Positions 43,822 to 53,352 of a stretch of 64,000 bases of DNA are shown here, one piece after another. Position 1 is the first letter of the stretch; every line of letters begins with the position of its first letter. The DNA lies in assembly GCA_964645625.1 (NCBI GenBank), contig CAZYAI010000001.1, positions 62,001 through 126,000 on the forward strand. Direction: 5' to 3'. This stretch comes from AB-137-C09 sp964645625. GTDB taxonomy: Bacteria > Pseudomonadota > Zetaproteobacteria > Mariprofundales > Mariprofundaceae. The notes under the pieces are model-generated. The model was not told where the DNA came from. It saw only the letters and a list, made by a program, of their open reading frames with translations, and ran no database searches. A program made the translations under genes and the position numbers.

Positions 43822-44109
43822 TTAGCTGTGAAAGCCGCTTGTTTGCCCGCGATACCTTTTTAAAAATTGAAGCAAGGTTTTTTTGCCCACAGTGCCGAAT
43901 GTACTGGTGACCTTGTGTTTGTATGTAAGAATGAAATAAGGATGGTGTGAGCCTCCAAAATACAGCTCCATCGCTTCTTTGCCCAGAAGATTGGTGTTGA
44001 GCTGATTTAATAGCCGTTTGCGGTAGCGGACGGTGTACGACTGTGGTCTGAAATGAAATGTATATCTGCACGATGCGCGCTTGTGAAAGAAAGCAAGGTG
44101 CTCGTGCAT
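43822..44109 (-). CDS. Hypothetical protein, possibly frameshifted at its 3' end
   Basis: 95 residues, not recognised. The product is basic with aromatic stretches (ELYFGGSHHPYFILTYKHKV) and ends TSGFHS. An overlapping frame from about 43733 continues with a basic protein-like sequence (TNAPSGDIKRKYTGKMRIPA), so one frameshift near 43830 could join them into a longer ancestral protein. No ribosome binding site is convincing. It may be a decayed gene. Confidence 0.3.
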   Translation of the reverse strand: MHEHLAFFHKRASCRYTFHFRPQSYTVRYRKRLLNQLNTNLLGKEAMELYFGGSHHPYFILTYKHKVTSTFGTVGKKTLLQFLKRYRGQTSGFHS

Positions 44110-44141
44110 GGTTTGCTTCCTAAACTGAAATTTTCATGTCG

Positions 44142-44224
44142 ATGGGCATGGTGTTTTGTCACCGCGTGCCATGGAATATCGTCGCACAGCGCATCAAAAC
44201 ACTATGCGTGTTTATTGTGTGGAC
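44142..44224 (+). repeat. Dispersed palindromic element, copy B
   Basis: GGGCATGGTGTTTTGTCACC, a central CATGGAATATCGTCG, CACAGCGCATCAAAACACTA and TGTTTATTGTGTGGA follow the family order: outer arm, inner stem, outer arm, TTTATTGTG tail. It begins the 450-bp rluC/ORF-to-rne interval. Confidence 0.65.
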
Positions 44225-44559
44225 AATAGTTCCGTATTTAAGTCAATGATGTGATAGTTCATCAAGGAAGCTAGGGATTTGCTTTATTGGGTTTGTTTGT
44301 GTTCAAGGCTGTTTGCTTGCTACATACTCCTTACGTAAATTCCTAAAAAAGGTGCTGATGTTGTGGTTTGTTGTCTTGCTGGATGTATATCGCAGGGTAA
44401 CAGCGTAGAGCACCGTTTTGGACGTTAATGAATAAGGTAAACAGTCGCTATGCGGCTTGTAAGCGTTCGTCTTGCAGTAGTGTGTATCACGCTGTGTGAC
44501 TGCGCCTTGCCGCGTATGGTTTAAGTCATATACCGCAAATGGCACTTTAGGACTGTGCT
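44225..44559 (+). promoter_or_regulatory. Long rne leader
   Basis: These 335 bp before rne contain no open frame worth calling. E. coli rne has a long structured 5' leader used for autoregulation by RNase E, and a similar role is inferred from position and length only. No conserved leader motif was identified by eye. Confidence 0.3.
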
Positions 44560-46863
44560 ATGAAAAAAATGATGCTGATCAACGCATCGCATGAGGAAGA
44601 AAGTCGGGTCGCGCTGGTGGTAGATAACTACTTGCAAGAGCTGGACATCGAATCTGCACAAAAGTCCCTGACCAAAGGGAATATTTATAAGGCGACCATC
44701 ACCAAGGTGGAGCCTAGTTTGCAAGCTGCCTTTGTTGAATATGGCGCAGCACGGCAAGCTTTTTTACCGCTGAATGAGATCCACCCTGATTATTGGAAGG
44801 AAGGGGTCGATAAAACATCTGACCCGCGTAAAATCAGTATTCAAGATGTGGTGGAAAATCGCCAAACGCTGTTGATTCAGGTGGTGAAAGAGGAGCGCGG
44901 TAACAAGGGGGCGGCAGTGACGACGTTTTTGTCGTTGGCGGGTCGTTACTTGGTGCTGATGCCCAATACCGAACGCGGTGGTATTTCACGCAAACTTTCG
45001 GACAGTGAACGCAAAACGATTAAAGATATTATTGCCCAGTTGAACGTGCCTGAAAAAACAGGGGTCATCGTTCGTACGGCAGGGCGAGACCAGCCATTGG
45101 AAGCCCTGCAATGGGATTTCCAATACCTGCAACGCATTTGGGAAGAAATCCGCATTAAAGGTGAGTCGGCACCATCCCCAGCACTGATCTACCTTGAAGG
45201 TGATATTGCTACCCGTGCCATTCGCGATCACTTCACTGATGATATTGATGAAATTTGGGTCGATGATCTTGAGCTGTTTAACCGCACTAAAAACTTTGTT
45301 CATGCGGTGTTGCCAGGTAAAGAAAGTCGGGTTAAGCATTACCGTAAGCAGAAGTCGATGTTCCGTCACTTTAATGTTGAATCACAGTGCGAAGATATTC
45401 ACGAGCGGGAAATTCGCCTGCCCTCAGGTGGGTCGATTGTGTTTGACCCTACCGAGGCGTTGACGGCGATTGATATTAACTCATCACGTGCCACAGGTGG
45501 CAAAAATATTGATGAAACAGCATTGGCGACTAACCTAGAAGCAGCAGCAGAGATTGCACGTCAATTGCGTATTCGTGATATTGGTGGGTTGGTGGTGATC
45601 GACTTTATTGATATGGCGAACCGCAAACATGCACAAGAGGTAGAAACCGTGTTGCGTGAGGCGACCAAGCCTGATAAAGCGCGTATTCAAATCACACGCA
45701 TTTCTCGTTTTGGTTTGCTGGAGATGTCACGCCAACGGCTGCATCCTTCGGTGCGTGAATCAACGACGGAAGTATGCCCGCGTTGCCGTGGCAAAGGTAT
45801 GGTGCGGACGACGGAATCCATGGCGTTGCAAATGTTGACGCGCATGGAAGACTGGGCAGAAGCTGGTAAAAAGCCCACGCTGATTGTGCAAGTGCCATCG
45901 GATACGGGCGAATACTTGATGAATCGCAAGCGAGATAATATCGCTCAGATTGAAGCGTCGTATGATGTTCAAATCACCCTTCAGATTCGTCCAGAGTTTG
46001 ATATTCCGCATTATCGTGTGGAACGTCAGTGGCATGACCAGCAGCAATTACGGACAGAGATTTTAGAAGATACCCTGCGCAGTAGGCGACCTACACGACC
46101 TACGCGGAAGTTGAAGCCGATGAAGCCTGTGGTGGGGATTCCTAAAATTCAGCATCCCCCCGTCAAAGCGGTGGAAACCGTGGTCGAGAAGGAAGAGAAG
46201 AAGGGTTTTGTTGCGCGTATTTTGGGTGCGCTTTTTGGTGCGCGCAGTGAAAAGGTCACGCAAACTACGGAGGCTAAAGAGCCTGAAGCAGTGGTGGCGA
46301 AGGAATCAGAAAGACCGGCTAATCGTAATCGCAACCGCAACCGTAATCGCAATCGTAATCGCAACCGTAACCGCAAGACGGATGAGGCTGTTGCAGAAAA
46401 GACAACAGGAGCGGATGCTGAAGTTAAGCTTCAGCCAGCGGCTGCAAGCATAGATAAAAAAGACGAAGTCGAGAAACGACCAGAGGGCGAAAAACGGCGG
46501 CGTCCTAAACGTCGTAAGCCTAAAGCTGCTGCGGTTGCCGATGCTGGAGAAACAGCGGCAAGTACTGAAGCTCCTGTAGCTCCGCCTAAGGTTGTCGATG
46601 CGGTGGAAGGCGATCTTGCGACTGCGCAAACAGGTGATGATGAACAGCCAAAACGCCGTCGCCGTCGTCGCCGCCGTCGTCCTGCTAACGCTAATCAACA
46701 GGGGGATCAGGCTGTATCTGACAAGGTAACTGATGACTCACCTGCCGCCGCTCCACGTGATGTGGTGGATAAGCAGACGAAGGAACAGCCTGCTACTGCT
46801 GTAAAGGTAGAGCAGCAGTCCGCTCCGCAAGAAGTGAAAAAAGCTGTTTCTGTAGAAGAATAG
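44560..46863 (+). CDS. rne: Ribonuclease E/G
   Basis: 767 residues. S1 domain near 35-120, catalytic Asp residues in TAIDINSSRATGG (D304) and VVIDFIDMANRKH (D348), equivalent to E. coli D303 and D346, and the zinc link CPRCRGKG (406-413). After about residue 520 the tail is disordered and highly basic: nine Asn-Arg dipeptides (588-605), KRRRPKRRKPKAA and a run of nine Arg. It makes the initiating endonucleolytic cuts in mRNA and processes rRNA. The length and tail identify it as RNase E rather than RNase G. Ribosome binding site AGGA. Confidence 0.95.
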   Translation: MKKMMLINASHEEESRVALVVDNYLQELDIESAQKSLTKGNIYKATITKVEPSLQAAFVEYGAARQAFLPLNEIHPDYWKEGVDKTSDPRKISIQDVVENRQTLLIQVVKEERGNKGAAVTTFLSLAGRYLVLMPNTERGGISRKLSDSERKTIKDIIAQLNVPEKTGVIVRTAGRDQPLEALQWDFQYLQRIWEEIRIKGESAPSPALIYLEGDIATRAIRDHFTDDIDEIWVDDLELFNRTKNFVHAVLPGKESRVKHYRKQKSMFRHFNVESQCEDIHEREIRLPSGGSIVFDPTEALTAIDINSSRATGGKNIDETALATNLEAAAEIARQLRIRDIGGLVVIDFIDMANRKHAQEVETVLREATKPDKARIQITRISRFGLLEMSRQRLHPSVRESTTEVCPRCRGKGMVRTTESMALQMLTRMEDWAEAGKKPTLIVQVPSDTGEYLMNRKRDNIAQIEASYDVQITLQIRPEFDIPHYRVERQWHDQQQLRTEILEDTLRSRRPTRPTRKLKPMKPVVGIPKIQHPPVKAVETVVEKEEKKGFVARILGALFGARSEKVTQTTEAKEPEAVVAKESERPANRNRNRNRNRNRNRNRNRKTDEAVAEKTTGADAEVKLQPAAASIDKKDEVEKRPEGEKRRRPKRRKPKAAAVADAGETAASTEAPVAPPKVVDAVEGDLATAQTGDDEQPKRRRRRRRRRPANANQQGDQAVSDKVTDDSPAAAPRDVVDKQTKEQPATAVKVEQQSAPQEVKKAVSVEE
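46321..46374 (+). repeat. Hexanucleotide repeat inside rne
   Basis: Nine AAYCGY units encode nine Asn-Arg dipeptides in the RNase E tail. The repeat preserves frame in any copy number and may vary among strains. Confidence 0.85.
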
Positions 46864-46881
46864 TATCAGCCTCGATTGAGG

Positions 46882-47047
46882 TAAGTAGGTGCGCGGAATT
46901 ATTTTAACATTTATCGCGCCGAATATTTCGCGATATTCAAGGCACAAAAAGGGGCGCATATTGTCAATATGTAACCTTTTTTGTAACGCAGAAGATCGCG
47001 TGAATAGGCAAGCTAGAAATGTTAAAATAGTTTTGTGTGCCTACTTA
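46882..47047. mobile_element. MITE-like element with about 30-bp imperfect terminal inverted repeats
   Basis: The left end TAAGTAGGTGCGCGGAATTA and the right end complement TAAGTAGGCACACAAAACTA share the first 8 bases exactly, and both continue TTTTAACATTT. An inner palindrome TATCGCGCCGAATATTTCGC is present. At 166 bp it encodes nothing. It fills most of the 363-bp rne-fbp gap. Confidence 0.7.
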
Positions 47048-47096
47048 TGTACCTCTGTCCTGTGAATCTGTGTGATAACAGGGCAGAGTTGGGTTT

Positions 47097-47130
47097 AATA
47101 CATGGACGTGGCGTTTTGATGCGTTGTGCG
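47097..47130 (-). repeat. Half copy of the dispersed palindromic family (E)
   Basis: AATACATGGACGTGGCGTTT then TGATGCGTTGTGCG parallels the half copy at 21896-21930. It lies about 100 bp before fbp. Confidence 0.4.
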
Positions 47131-47226
47131 CCCATGATTGCAAATGGTGCTTGGTGTGGGAATGATGGGCAACTGTGGCTCGTGCTCTCGTGCTGGGCTA
47201 GTTTTCACCAAAAAGAGGAGGAGTGT

Positions 47227-48174
47227 ATGCCAATAACACTTAATCATATTGCCCAGCAGGGTGAACGCGGCGCAGCGATGATGCCGATTATTCAAGGTGT
47301 CGGACGTGCAGCGATTGAAATTGCCGCGCTGTTACGCGGTGCTGTATTTCGTGGTGCTTTGGGTGCTGCAGGCGCAGAAAATGTGCAGGGTGAACAACAG
47401 CAAAAATTAGATATTTTGTCCGATGAAATTTTCTTGGATGAAATGCGTGCTACGGGTCATGTGTGCGCTGTAGGTTCGGAAGAACAAGAAGAGTTGTTGG
47501 TAATTTCGGAATACAGCCATGCTGACTATTTGGTCTTGGTTGACCCGCTGGATGGTTCATCCAATTTGGATGTTGATGGTCCTGTGGGAACGATTTTCTC
47601 AATTGTGAAACGTACATCAGCTAAAGATACCACACCTGTGGCAGCAGATACTTTGCAATCTGGTCGTGATGTGATTGCAGCGGGTTATGTGTTGTATGGT
47701 CCATCGACGATGTTGGTGTGTTCTGTCGGTAGTGGTGTGAATGGTTATTCTTACAACCCCAGTTCGGCGCGTTTTGAACTAAGCCATGCTGATATGCAGA
47801 TTCCAGCAACGGGTGGTTATTATTCAGTGAATGAAGCCAATGCTGACAAATGGCTGGATAATATGGGTGACCGTTTACAGGCGTTGAAGCAGGAAAGTGG
47901 CTTGGGCATGCGTTATGTGGGCGCGATGGTTGCCGATATGCACCGTACCTTGCTCAAAGGCGGTATCTTTCTTTACCCTGCTGACGAAAAAAACACCAAT
48001 GGTAAGCTGCGTTTGTTGTACGAAGCGATTCCTATGGGCTTTTTGATGGAGCAGGCTGGCGGTAAAGCGATGTCCAAAGATATTGCCGTGCTTGATGTGC
48101 AGCCTGAAGCATTGCATCAGCGTGTGCCTGTTTATTTGGGTGCAAATGCTGCCGTTGATAAGCTGTTGGGCTGA
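47227..48174 (+). CDS. fbp: Fructose-1,6-bisphosphatase class I
   Basis: 315 residues from ATG 47227, with GAGGAGGAG upstream; the frame extends to 47035 through repeat sequence and is rejected. DPLDGSSNLDVDGPVG (106-121) carries the metal ligands, and YVGAMVADMHRTLLKGGIF the substrate pocket. It dephosphorylates fructose-1,6-bisphosphate in gluconeogenesis and in the Calvin cycle, which fits the cbb genes in this window, though it is not in their operon. Confidence 0.96.
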   Translation: MPITLNHIAQQGERGAAMMPIIQGVGRAAIEIAALLRGAVFRGALGAAGAENVQGEQQQKLDILSDEIFLDEMRATGHVCAVGSEEQEELLVISEYSHADYLVLVDPLDGSSNLDVDGPVGTIFSIVKRTSAKDTTPVAADTLQSGRDVIAAGYVLYGPSTMLVCSVGSGVNGYSYNPSSARFELSHADMQIPATGGYYSVNEANADKWLDNMGDRLQALKQESGLGMRYVGAMVADMHRTLLKGGIFLYPADEKNTNGKLRLLYEAIPMGFLMEQAGGKAMSKDIAVLDVQPEALHQRVPVYLGANAAVDKLLG

Positions 48175-48194
48175 TTGTTTTTTTTGGTACTGTA

Positions 48195-48224
48195 GGGATA
48201 CCCCTTGTGGGTATCCCTTTTTTT
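48195..48224 (+). terminator. Intrinsic terminator after fbp
   Basis: GGGATACCC-CTTGT-GGGTATCCC followed by seven T, 20 bp after the fbp stop. It is a textbook Rho-independent terminator and separates fbp from fumC. Confidence 0.93.
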
Positions 48225-48264
48225 GTAATGTTTTATTTCCAATAAACCGACACTGGAATTTCTT

Positions 48265-49647
48265 ATGAACAATAAACAAACACGTATTGAACGCGATTCT
48301 ATGGGTGAAATGGCTGTGCCTGTTGATGCCATGTATGGTCCACAAACGGCACGTGCTTTGGCGAATTTTCCCGTTTCTGGGTTGCGCTTTCCTCGTGTGT
48401 TTATCCGCGCCTTGGGTCAGATTAAAAAAGCAGCAGCGCAGGTCAATCACGAGCTACAACGCCTCGATGCTGAGCGCAGTGCTTTGATTGTGCAGGTGGC
48501 CGATGAGGTGATTGATGGTCAATGGGACGATCAATTTGTGCTCGATATTTTCCAAACAGGCTCAGGCACTTCCACCAATATGAATGCCAACGAGGTGATG
48601 GCGCATCGCTGTGCGCAATTAAATGCGGCAGTCGCGGTTCACCCCAATGATGATATTAACAAAGGGCAATCATCCAACGATGTGATTCCTACAGCGATTC
48701 ATCTGGCGGCGGCGGATGTGTTGCAACATCAATTGATGCCAGCATTGCAGCATTTGCACGAAGCTTTAAGCGGTAAAGCGGAAGCGACGATGGGCGTGCT
48801 TAAAATTGGGCGCACCCATTTGATGGATGCTACGCCGATTAGCTTGGGTCAGGAGGTTTCTGCTTGGGCGCGGCAAGTTGAATTGGGTATGGCGCGCTTG
48901 CAGTCGGTGTTGCCGCGATTGTGCGAATTAGCGCAGGGTGGTACGGCAGTAGGGACGGGGTTGAACACCCATCCGCAGTTTGGTTCGGCGATAGCAGCGC
49001 GTTTGGCAGCAGCCTATGATATACCTTTCACCGAGGCTGTGAATCATTTTGAGGCGCAAGCAGCACAGGATGCGATTGTGGAACTGTCGGGGCAGTTGCG
49101 TGGTGTTGCGGTATCCTTGCTTAAAATTGCCAACGATGTGCGTTTGCTCAATGCCGGGCCGCGTTGTGGCTTGGGTGAAATCAGTGTGCCAGCGGTGCAG
49201 CCAGGCTCTTCTATTATGCCTGGTAAGGTGAACCCTGTGATTGCGGAGTCTTTGGCGCAGGTGTGTGCGCAGGTGATTGGCAATGATGCTGCGATTGCTT
49301 GTGGTGGTGCTTCAGGCTTGCTGGATTTGAATGTGATGTTGCCGATGATGGTGCATAATGTATTGGAATCCGAGCAGTTGCTGGCTAATGCTTGCCGTAT
49401 GTTTGCAGATCGCTGCATTGCAGGGCTAGAAGCCAACGAAGAACGTTGCCGCGAGCAGATTGAGTGGAGCATGAGTATGGTGACAGCCTTAGCCCCCGTG
49501 ATTGGTTATGATCGCGCTGCAGAATTGGCAAAACAGGCAGTGGCAGAGCGCAAAACTGTGCGTCAGTTATGCCAAGAGCAGCAGGTTCTTGCTGTTGATG
49601 AATTAGATCGTTTGCTTGCCCCTGAATCAATGTTGCACCCCGCCTGA
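48265..49647 (+). CDS. fumC: Class II fumarate hydratase
   Basis: 460 residues. Substrate-binding TGSGTSTNMNANEV, catalytic GRTHLMDATPI (about 183-193) and the fumarase/aspartase signature GSSIMPGKVNP (about 314-324) are intact. This iron-independent, oxygen-stable enzyme interconverts fumarate and malate in the TCA cycle. GGAATTTCTT before ATG is a modest binding site. Its stop overlaps the ruvA start (TGATG), so translation is coupled. Confidence 0.96.
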   Translation: MNNKQTRIERDSMGEMAVPVDAMYGPQTARALANFPVSGLRFPRVFIRALGQIKKAAAQVNHELQRLDAERSALIVQVADEVIDGQWDDQFVLDIFQTGSGTSTNMNANEVMAHRCAQLNAAVAVHPNDDINKGQSSNDVIPTAIHLAAADVLQHQLMPALQHLHEALSGKAEATMGVLKIGRTHLMDATPISLGQEVSAWARQVELGMARLQSVLPRLCELAQGGTAVGTGLNTHPQFGSAIAARLAAAYDIPFTEAVNHFEAQAAQDAIVELSGQLRGVAVSLLKIANDVRLLNAGPRCGLGEISVPAVQPGSSIMPGKVNPVIAESLAQVCAQVIGNDAAIACGGASGLLDLNVMLPMMVHNVLESEQLLANACRMFADRCIAGLEANEERCREQIEWSMSMVTALAPVIGYDRAAELAKQAVAERKTVRQLCQEQQVLAVDELDRLLAPESMLHPA

Positions 49648-50219
49648 TGATTGGTTGGTTGCATGGCACAGTGCGGGAGCTTGATGCCGCTGGTTCGGTG
49701 CTGCTAGAAACCCACGGTGTTGGTTACGATGTTACCATCAGTTTGCAAACCTTGTGCGCGCTTAAATGCGGCGATCTTGCATCGTTGTACATTCATACCT
49801 ATGTGCGGGAAGATCAATTGCAATTATTCGGTTTCTTAGATGCCGATGAACGTGCTCTTTTTCGGCGCTTGAATGGTGTTTCTGGTATTGGTGCGCGCAT
49901 GGCATTGAACTTGATGTCTGGCATGCCAATGCTGGATTTGGTTGCAGCGATTGAACAGGCGGATGATGCAGCTATTGCACGCACCCCAGGCATCGGGAAA
50001 AAAACAGCGCAACGCCTGATTTTGGAACTGCAAGGCAAGTTGGTGGTACACGGCACACATGAAGCAGGCGGGGCTCCTGTGGTATCGCGGCAAGATGTCC
50101 ATTCGGCTTTGGTGAACTTGGGTTACCGTGCGGCTGTCGTGGACAAAGCCTTGCGTAGCATCGACCCGAAACTTGATTTTGAGCAAGCCTTTAAACAGGC
50201 GTTGAAGGCGTTGGCATGA
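49647..50219 (+). CDS. ruvA: Holliday junction branch migration protein RuvA
   Basis: 190 residues. Domain I OB fold MIGWLHGTVRELDAAGSVLL, helix-hairpin-helix motifs LNGVSGIGARMALNLMSG and TPGIGKKTAQRLILELQGKL, then the RuvB-interacting domain III ending FEQAFKQALKAL. The RuvA tetramer binds Holliday junctions. It overlaps fumC and ruvB by 1 and 4 bp. ruvC is not in the window. Confidence 0.97.
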   Translation: MIGWLHGTVRELDAAGSVLLETHGVGYDVTISLQTLCALKCGDLASLYIHTYVREDQLQLFGFLDADERALFRRLNGVSGIGARMALNLMSGMPMLDLVAAIEQADDAAIARTPGIGKKTAQRLILELQGKLVVHGTHEAGGAPVVSRQDVHSALVNLGYRAAVVDKALRSIDPKLDFEQAFKQALKALA

Positions 50220-51217
50220 CCGAGGAAGAGCGTCTGATTGATGGTCAGATGATGGCTGGCGATCAAGACACAGCATTACGCCCACGGCAACTATCCGAAT
50301 ATATTGGGCAAAACAAAATTAAAGATAATTTATCGGTGTTTATTCGTGCGGCACGGGCGCGGAAAGAAAACCTCGATCATGTTTTGCTCTATGGTCCACC
50401 TGGTTTAGGTAAGACGACGCTGGCAAATATTATTGCCGCTGAAATGGGCGTGAATATTCGCAGTACATCTGGTCCTGTGATTGAGCGTGCTGGTGATTTG
50501 GCAGCGATTTTGACCAATTTGGAAGCTGGTGATGTACTGTTTATTGATGAAATTCATCGCCTTAATCCGCAAGTGGAAGAAATTTTGTACCCTGCGATGG
50601 AAGACTTCCAGCTGGATATTGTGATTGGTCAAGGCCCTGCCGCCCGTTCCATCAAAATGGACTTGCCGCCATTTACCCTGCTTGGTGCCACAACACGCGC
50701 AGGAATGTTGACCAACCCCTTGCGTGATCGTTTTGGTGTATTGCTGCGCTTGGAGTTTTACTCCCACGAAGAGCTTACGCGTATTGTTAGCCGTTCTGCT
50801 CAGTTGCTTAACATTGCTAACGATGCAGCAGGCTGCCAAGAAATCGCCTGCCGTTCACGCGGCACACCGCGTATTGCCAACCGTTTGTTGCGGCGAGTAC
50901 GCGATTTTGCTGAGGTGGACTTTCAAGGTCATATTACCCAGTCCGTGGCAGATACTGCTTTAGAGCGATTAGAAGTTGATCACCGTGGGCTTGATCATAT
51001 GGATCGTAAGTTGTTGCTGGCATTGATTGATCTGCATGGCGGTGGACCTGTAGGGCTGGATACCTTGGCAGCAACCATAGCCGAAGAGCGTGATACCATT
51101 GAGGATGTGATCGAGCCTTTTTTAATGCAGGAAGGGTTGATTAGTCGCACGCCCCGTGGACGTGTTGCTACTTCCCTTGCCTACAAACACCTTAATCGTG
51201 GCGGCGCACTGTTTTGA
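50216..51217 (+). CDS. ruvB: Holliday junction branch migration ATPase RuvB
   Basis: 333 residues. The N-terminal DTALRPRQLSEYIGQ, Walker A GPPGLGKTTLANI (60-72), Walker B VLFIDEIHRLN (about 105-115), sensor 1 GATTRAGMLT and the winged-helix C-terminus with PRGRVATSLAYKHL mark RuvB. It is the AAA+ motor that drives branch migration with RuvA. Nothing was recognised in the following 129 bp. Confidence 0.98.
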   Translation: MTEEERLIDGQMMAGDQDTALRPRQLSEYIGQNKIKDNLSVFIRAARARKENLDHVLLYGPPGLGKTTLANIIAAEMGVNIRSTSGPVIERAGDLAAILTNLEAGDVLFIDEIHRLNPQVEEILYPAMEDFQLDIVIGQGPAARSIKMDLPPFTLLGATTRAGMLTNPLRDRFGVLLRLEFYSHEELTRIVSRSAQLLNIANDAAGCQEIACRSRGTPRIANRLLRRVRDFAEVDFQGHITQSVADTALERLEVDHRGLDHMDRKLLLALIDLHGGGPVGLDTLAATIAEERDTIEDVIEPFLMQEGLISRTPRGRVATSLAYKHLNRGGALF

Positions 51218-51346
51218 CACCTAAATCCTGCGGTGCTTTGTGTCGTTCGTGGCTGCTATATCTTGCGAGTTGCAGGCGGCATGGTTAGCGTCGCCAGCCA
51301 TTTTGTATGGCTGATAAGGTCATGATGCTGTTTTACTGGGGATTAT

Positions 51347-53263
51347 ATGCTTGAGACTATGCGCAATCAGGCGCAATCATGGATTGCAAAGCTTATTTTG
51401 GGCGGGATTGCCTTATCGTTTGGCTTATGGGGCGTGGGTGATTACTTTCTTGGTAGTCGCGTTGAATATGTCGCAGAGGTGGATGATGCACCGATCACTG
51501 ATTTAGAGTTTAAACAGGCGTTTGAACGTCAGGTTAATGCTTATCGCTCAATGATGGGACGTAATCTTTCCAAAGATATGATTAAGCAATTGGGGCTGAA
51601 GTCAGAAACGTTGCAGACTTTGGTCAACCGTCGTTTGTTGGCAGAAGAAGCCTCGAAAATGGGCTTGGTAACTTCCGAAGCGGTGTTGGTTTCCAGTGTG
51701 CGCAATAATCCTTCGTTCCAATCGGCAGGTAATTTTGATCCCCAAAGATACCGTATTTTAACCCGTAATATGGGTTTCCGTACTACTTTAGACTTTGAAA
51801 ACGAAATGCGCCTCAACTTGATGGTCGAATCGTTGCAAAAAGCGATTGCGGATTCTGCACGTGTAAGTGACCGTGAATTGCGCGATGCTTTTGACCGTGA
51901 GTATGAACAGCGCGTGATTGCAGCGGTGATGATTGATCCTGAATCATTGCGTGACGGGATTACCATCAGCGATGCCCAAGCGCGTGCGTGGTATGACGCA
52001 CACCAAGAGCGGTATCAGTCACAAGAGAAGGTGGTTGCACACGTCGTAGTGATTGATCCTAAAGGCTTAGGTAAAGATCTAGAGCTTAGCGAAGATGATA
52101 TTAATGCAGCCTATGAGGCAGCAAAAGATTCCTTTGTTGTGCCAGAAACTCGTCATGCACGTGAAATTATGATTCGTGTTGGTACCGTGGCAGAAGAAGC
52201 GGACTGGAAAAAAGCTGAAGCGCGCATGAAAGCCGTACAAGATCGTTTGGCTAAAGGTGAAAACTTTGCCGATGTTGCCAAGGCGACCTCGGATGATGTG
52301 ACTGCCGAAGACGGTGGAGACTTGGGCTTGGTGGCAGCGGGTTCTTTGCCTCCACAGCTAGATGAAGCCTTGTTTGCGATGAGCGAAGGTACAACCAGTA
52401 GCGTGATTAAGGCTGATAATGGCTTGTTTTTGCTGCAGCTTGAGTCAATCACGCCCAAAGGAACGAAAGCTTTAGCAGATGTTCATGATGAGTTGGCTGC
52501 ACGATTGCGCGCTGAGCGGGCAAAAGAAGAAGCGTATCAATTGTCGCGAGACTTGGATGATGCTTTGGGTATGGAAGACTCTTTGGTGGCAGCAGCCAAA
52601 ACAACCAATCTGACCTTGCATGACACGGGTGCGATCAGCCGTGAAGAAGCTTTGGCAGATGCGTTGTTGAGCAGCAGTCCTGAGCTGTTGGCACAGGTGT
52701 TTCGCACGCAGCCAGGTGAAGTGATTCATATTACCGAATTAAAAGATGGTCGCTTTGCAGCAGTGGAAGTGAGCGAGCGTATTGCACCTGAAGTACTGCC
52801 ATTTAAAGATGTGGCTGCCAGTGTGTATGATGATGCCAAGAGCGACCAAGCGACGACGAAGGCGCGTGATTTGGCAAAGTCATTGCTTGACGCTAAAGAT
52901 GGTGTGCCTTCACCTGATGACGTAGCACAACAGGCAGGACAAGCGAAGTTTTTGTCTAAAGCAGTGCGCCGCAACGGTTTGGGTGATGATTCAGCGTGGC
53001 TGACCAAGGCTGTGATTGACGCTGGCTTTCATGCTACTAAAGGGCAATGGAACCCTAATGTAGTGGAAACATCGCGTGGTATGGCTTTGGTGTACGTGCA
53101 AGACGTGATCGCCGCCAGTGATGATGAGTTTGCGCAACAGAAAGAAACAATTCGCGATGAAAACAAGCGTGCGAAAGGGGCTGTTCGTTTCGCCCGTTGG
53201 ATGGCTACTGTACGTGACCAGCATGATATTGTAACCCATCAAGCGGTATTGGATCGCATTTAA
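51347..53263 (+). CDS. ppiD: PpiD-type periplasmic peptidyl-prolyl isomerase/chaperone
   Basis: 638 residues. A single N-terminal anchor (about 13-37, WIAKLILGGIALSFGLWGVG) places the rest in the periplasm. SurA_N-like chaperone helices (about 40-200) and one parvulin domain (about 263-365, RHAREIMIRVG ... ADVAKATSDDVTAEDGGDLG ... NGLFLLQLES) follow, then a C-terminal helical region. PpiD attaches to the Sec translocon and helps newly secreted proteins fold. Ribosome binding site GGGGATTAT. Confidence 0.92.
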   Translation: MLETMRNQAQSWIAKLILGGIALSFGLWGVGDYFLGSRVEYVAEVDDAPITDLEFKQAFERQVNAYRSMMGRNLSKDMIKQLGLKSETLQTLVNRRLLAEEASKMGLVTSEAVLVSSVRNNPSFQSAGNFDPQRYRILTRNMGFRTTLDFENEMRLNLMVESLQKAIADSARVSDRELRDAFDREYEQRVIAAVMIDPESLRDGITISDAQARAWYDAHQERYQSQEKVVAHVVVIDPKGLGKDLELSEDDINAAYEAAKDSFVVPETRHAREIMIRVGTVAEEADWKKAEARMKAVQDRLAKGENFADVAKATSDDVTAEDGGDLGLVAAGSLPPQLDEALFAMSEGTTSSVIKADNGLFLLQLESITPKGTKALADVHDELAARLRAERAKEEAYQLSRDLDDALGMEDSLVAAAKTTNLTLHDTGAISREEALADALLSSSPELLAQVFRTQPGEVIHITELKDGRFAAVEVSERIAPEVLPFKDVAASVYDDAKSDQATTKARDLAKSLLDAKDGVPSPDDVAQQAGQAKFLSKAVRRNGLGDDSAWLTKAVIDAGFHATKGQWNPNVVETSRGMALVYVQDVIAASDDEFAQQKETIRDENKRAKGAVRFARWMATVRDQHDIVTHQAVLDRI

Positions 53264-53352
53264 TTGGTAGTAAGCGTTCGCTTGGCGATTGAGCTTGTGG
53301 CTTGCTGTTGTTGCGATGCCTTGTTGTTTTGTCGCTGAGTGAACGATTATCT

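Noticed and set aside
46149..46376. Leu-Arg repeat frame opposite rne
   Set aside because: It is the reverse reading of the Asn-Arg repeat and lacks a start signal.
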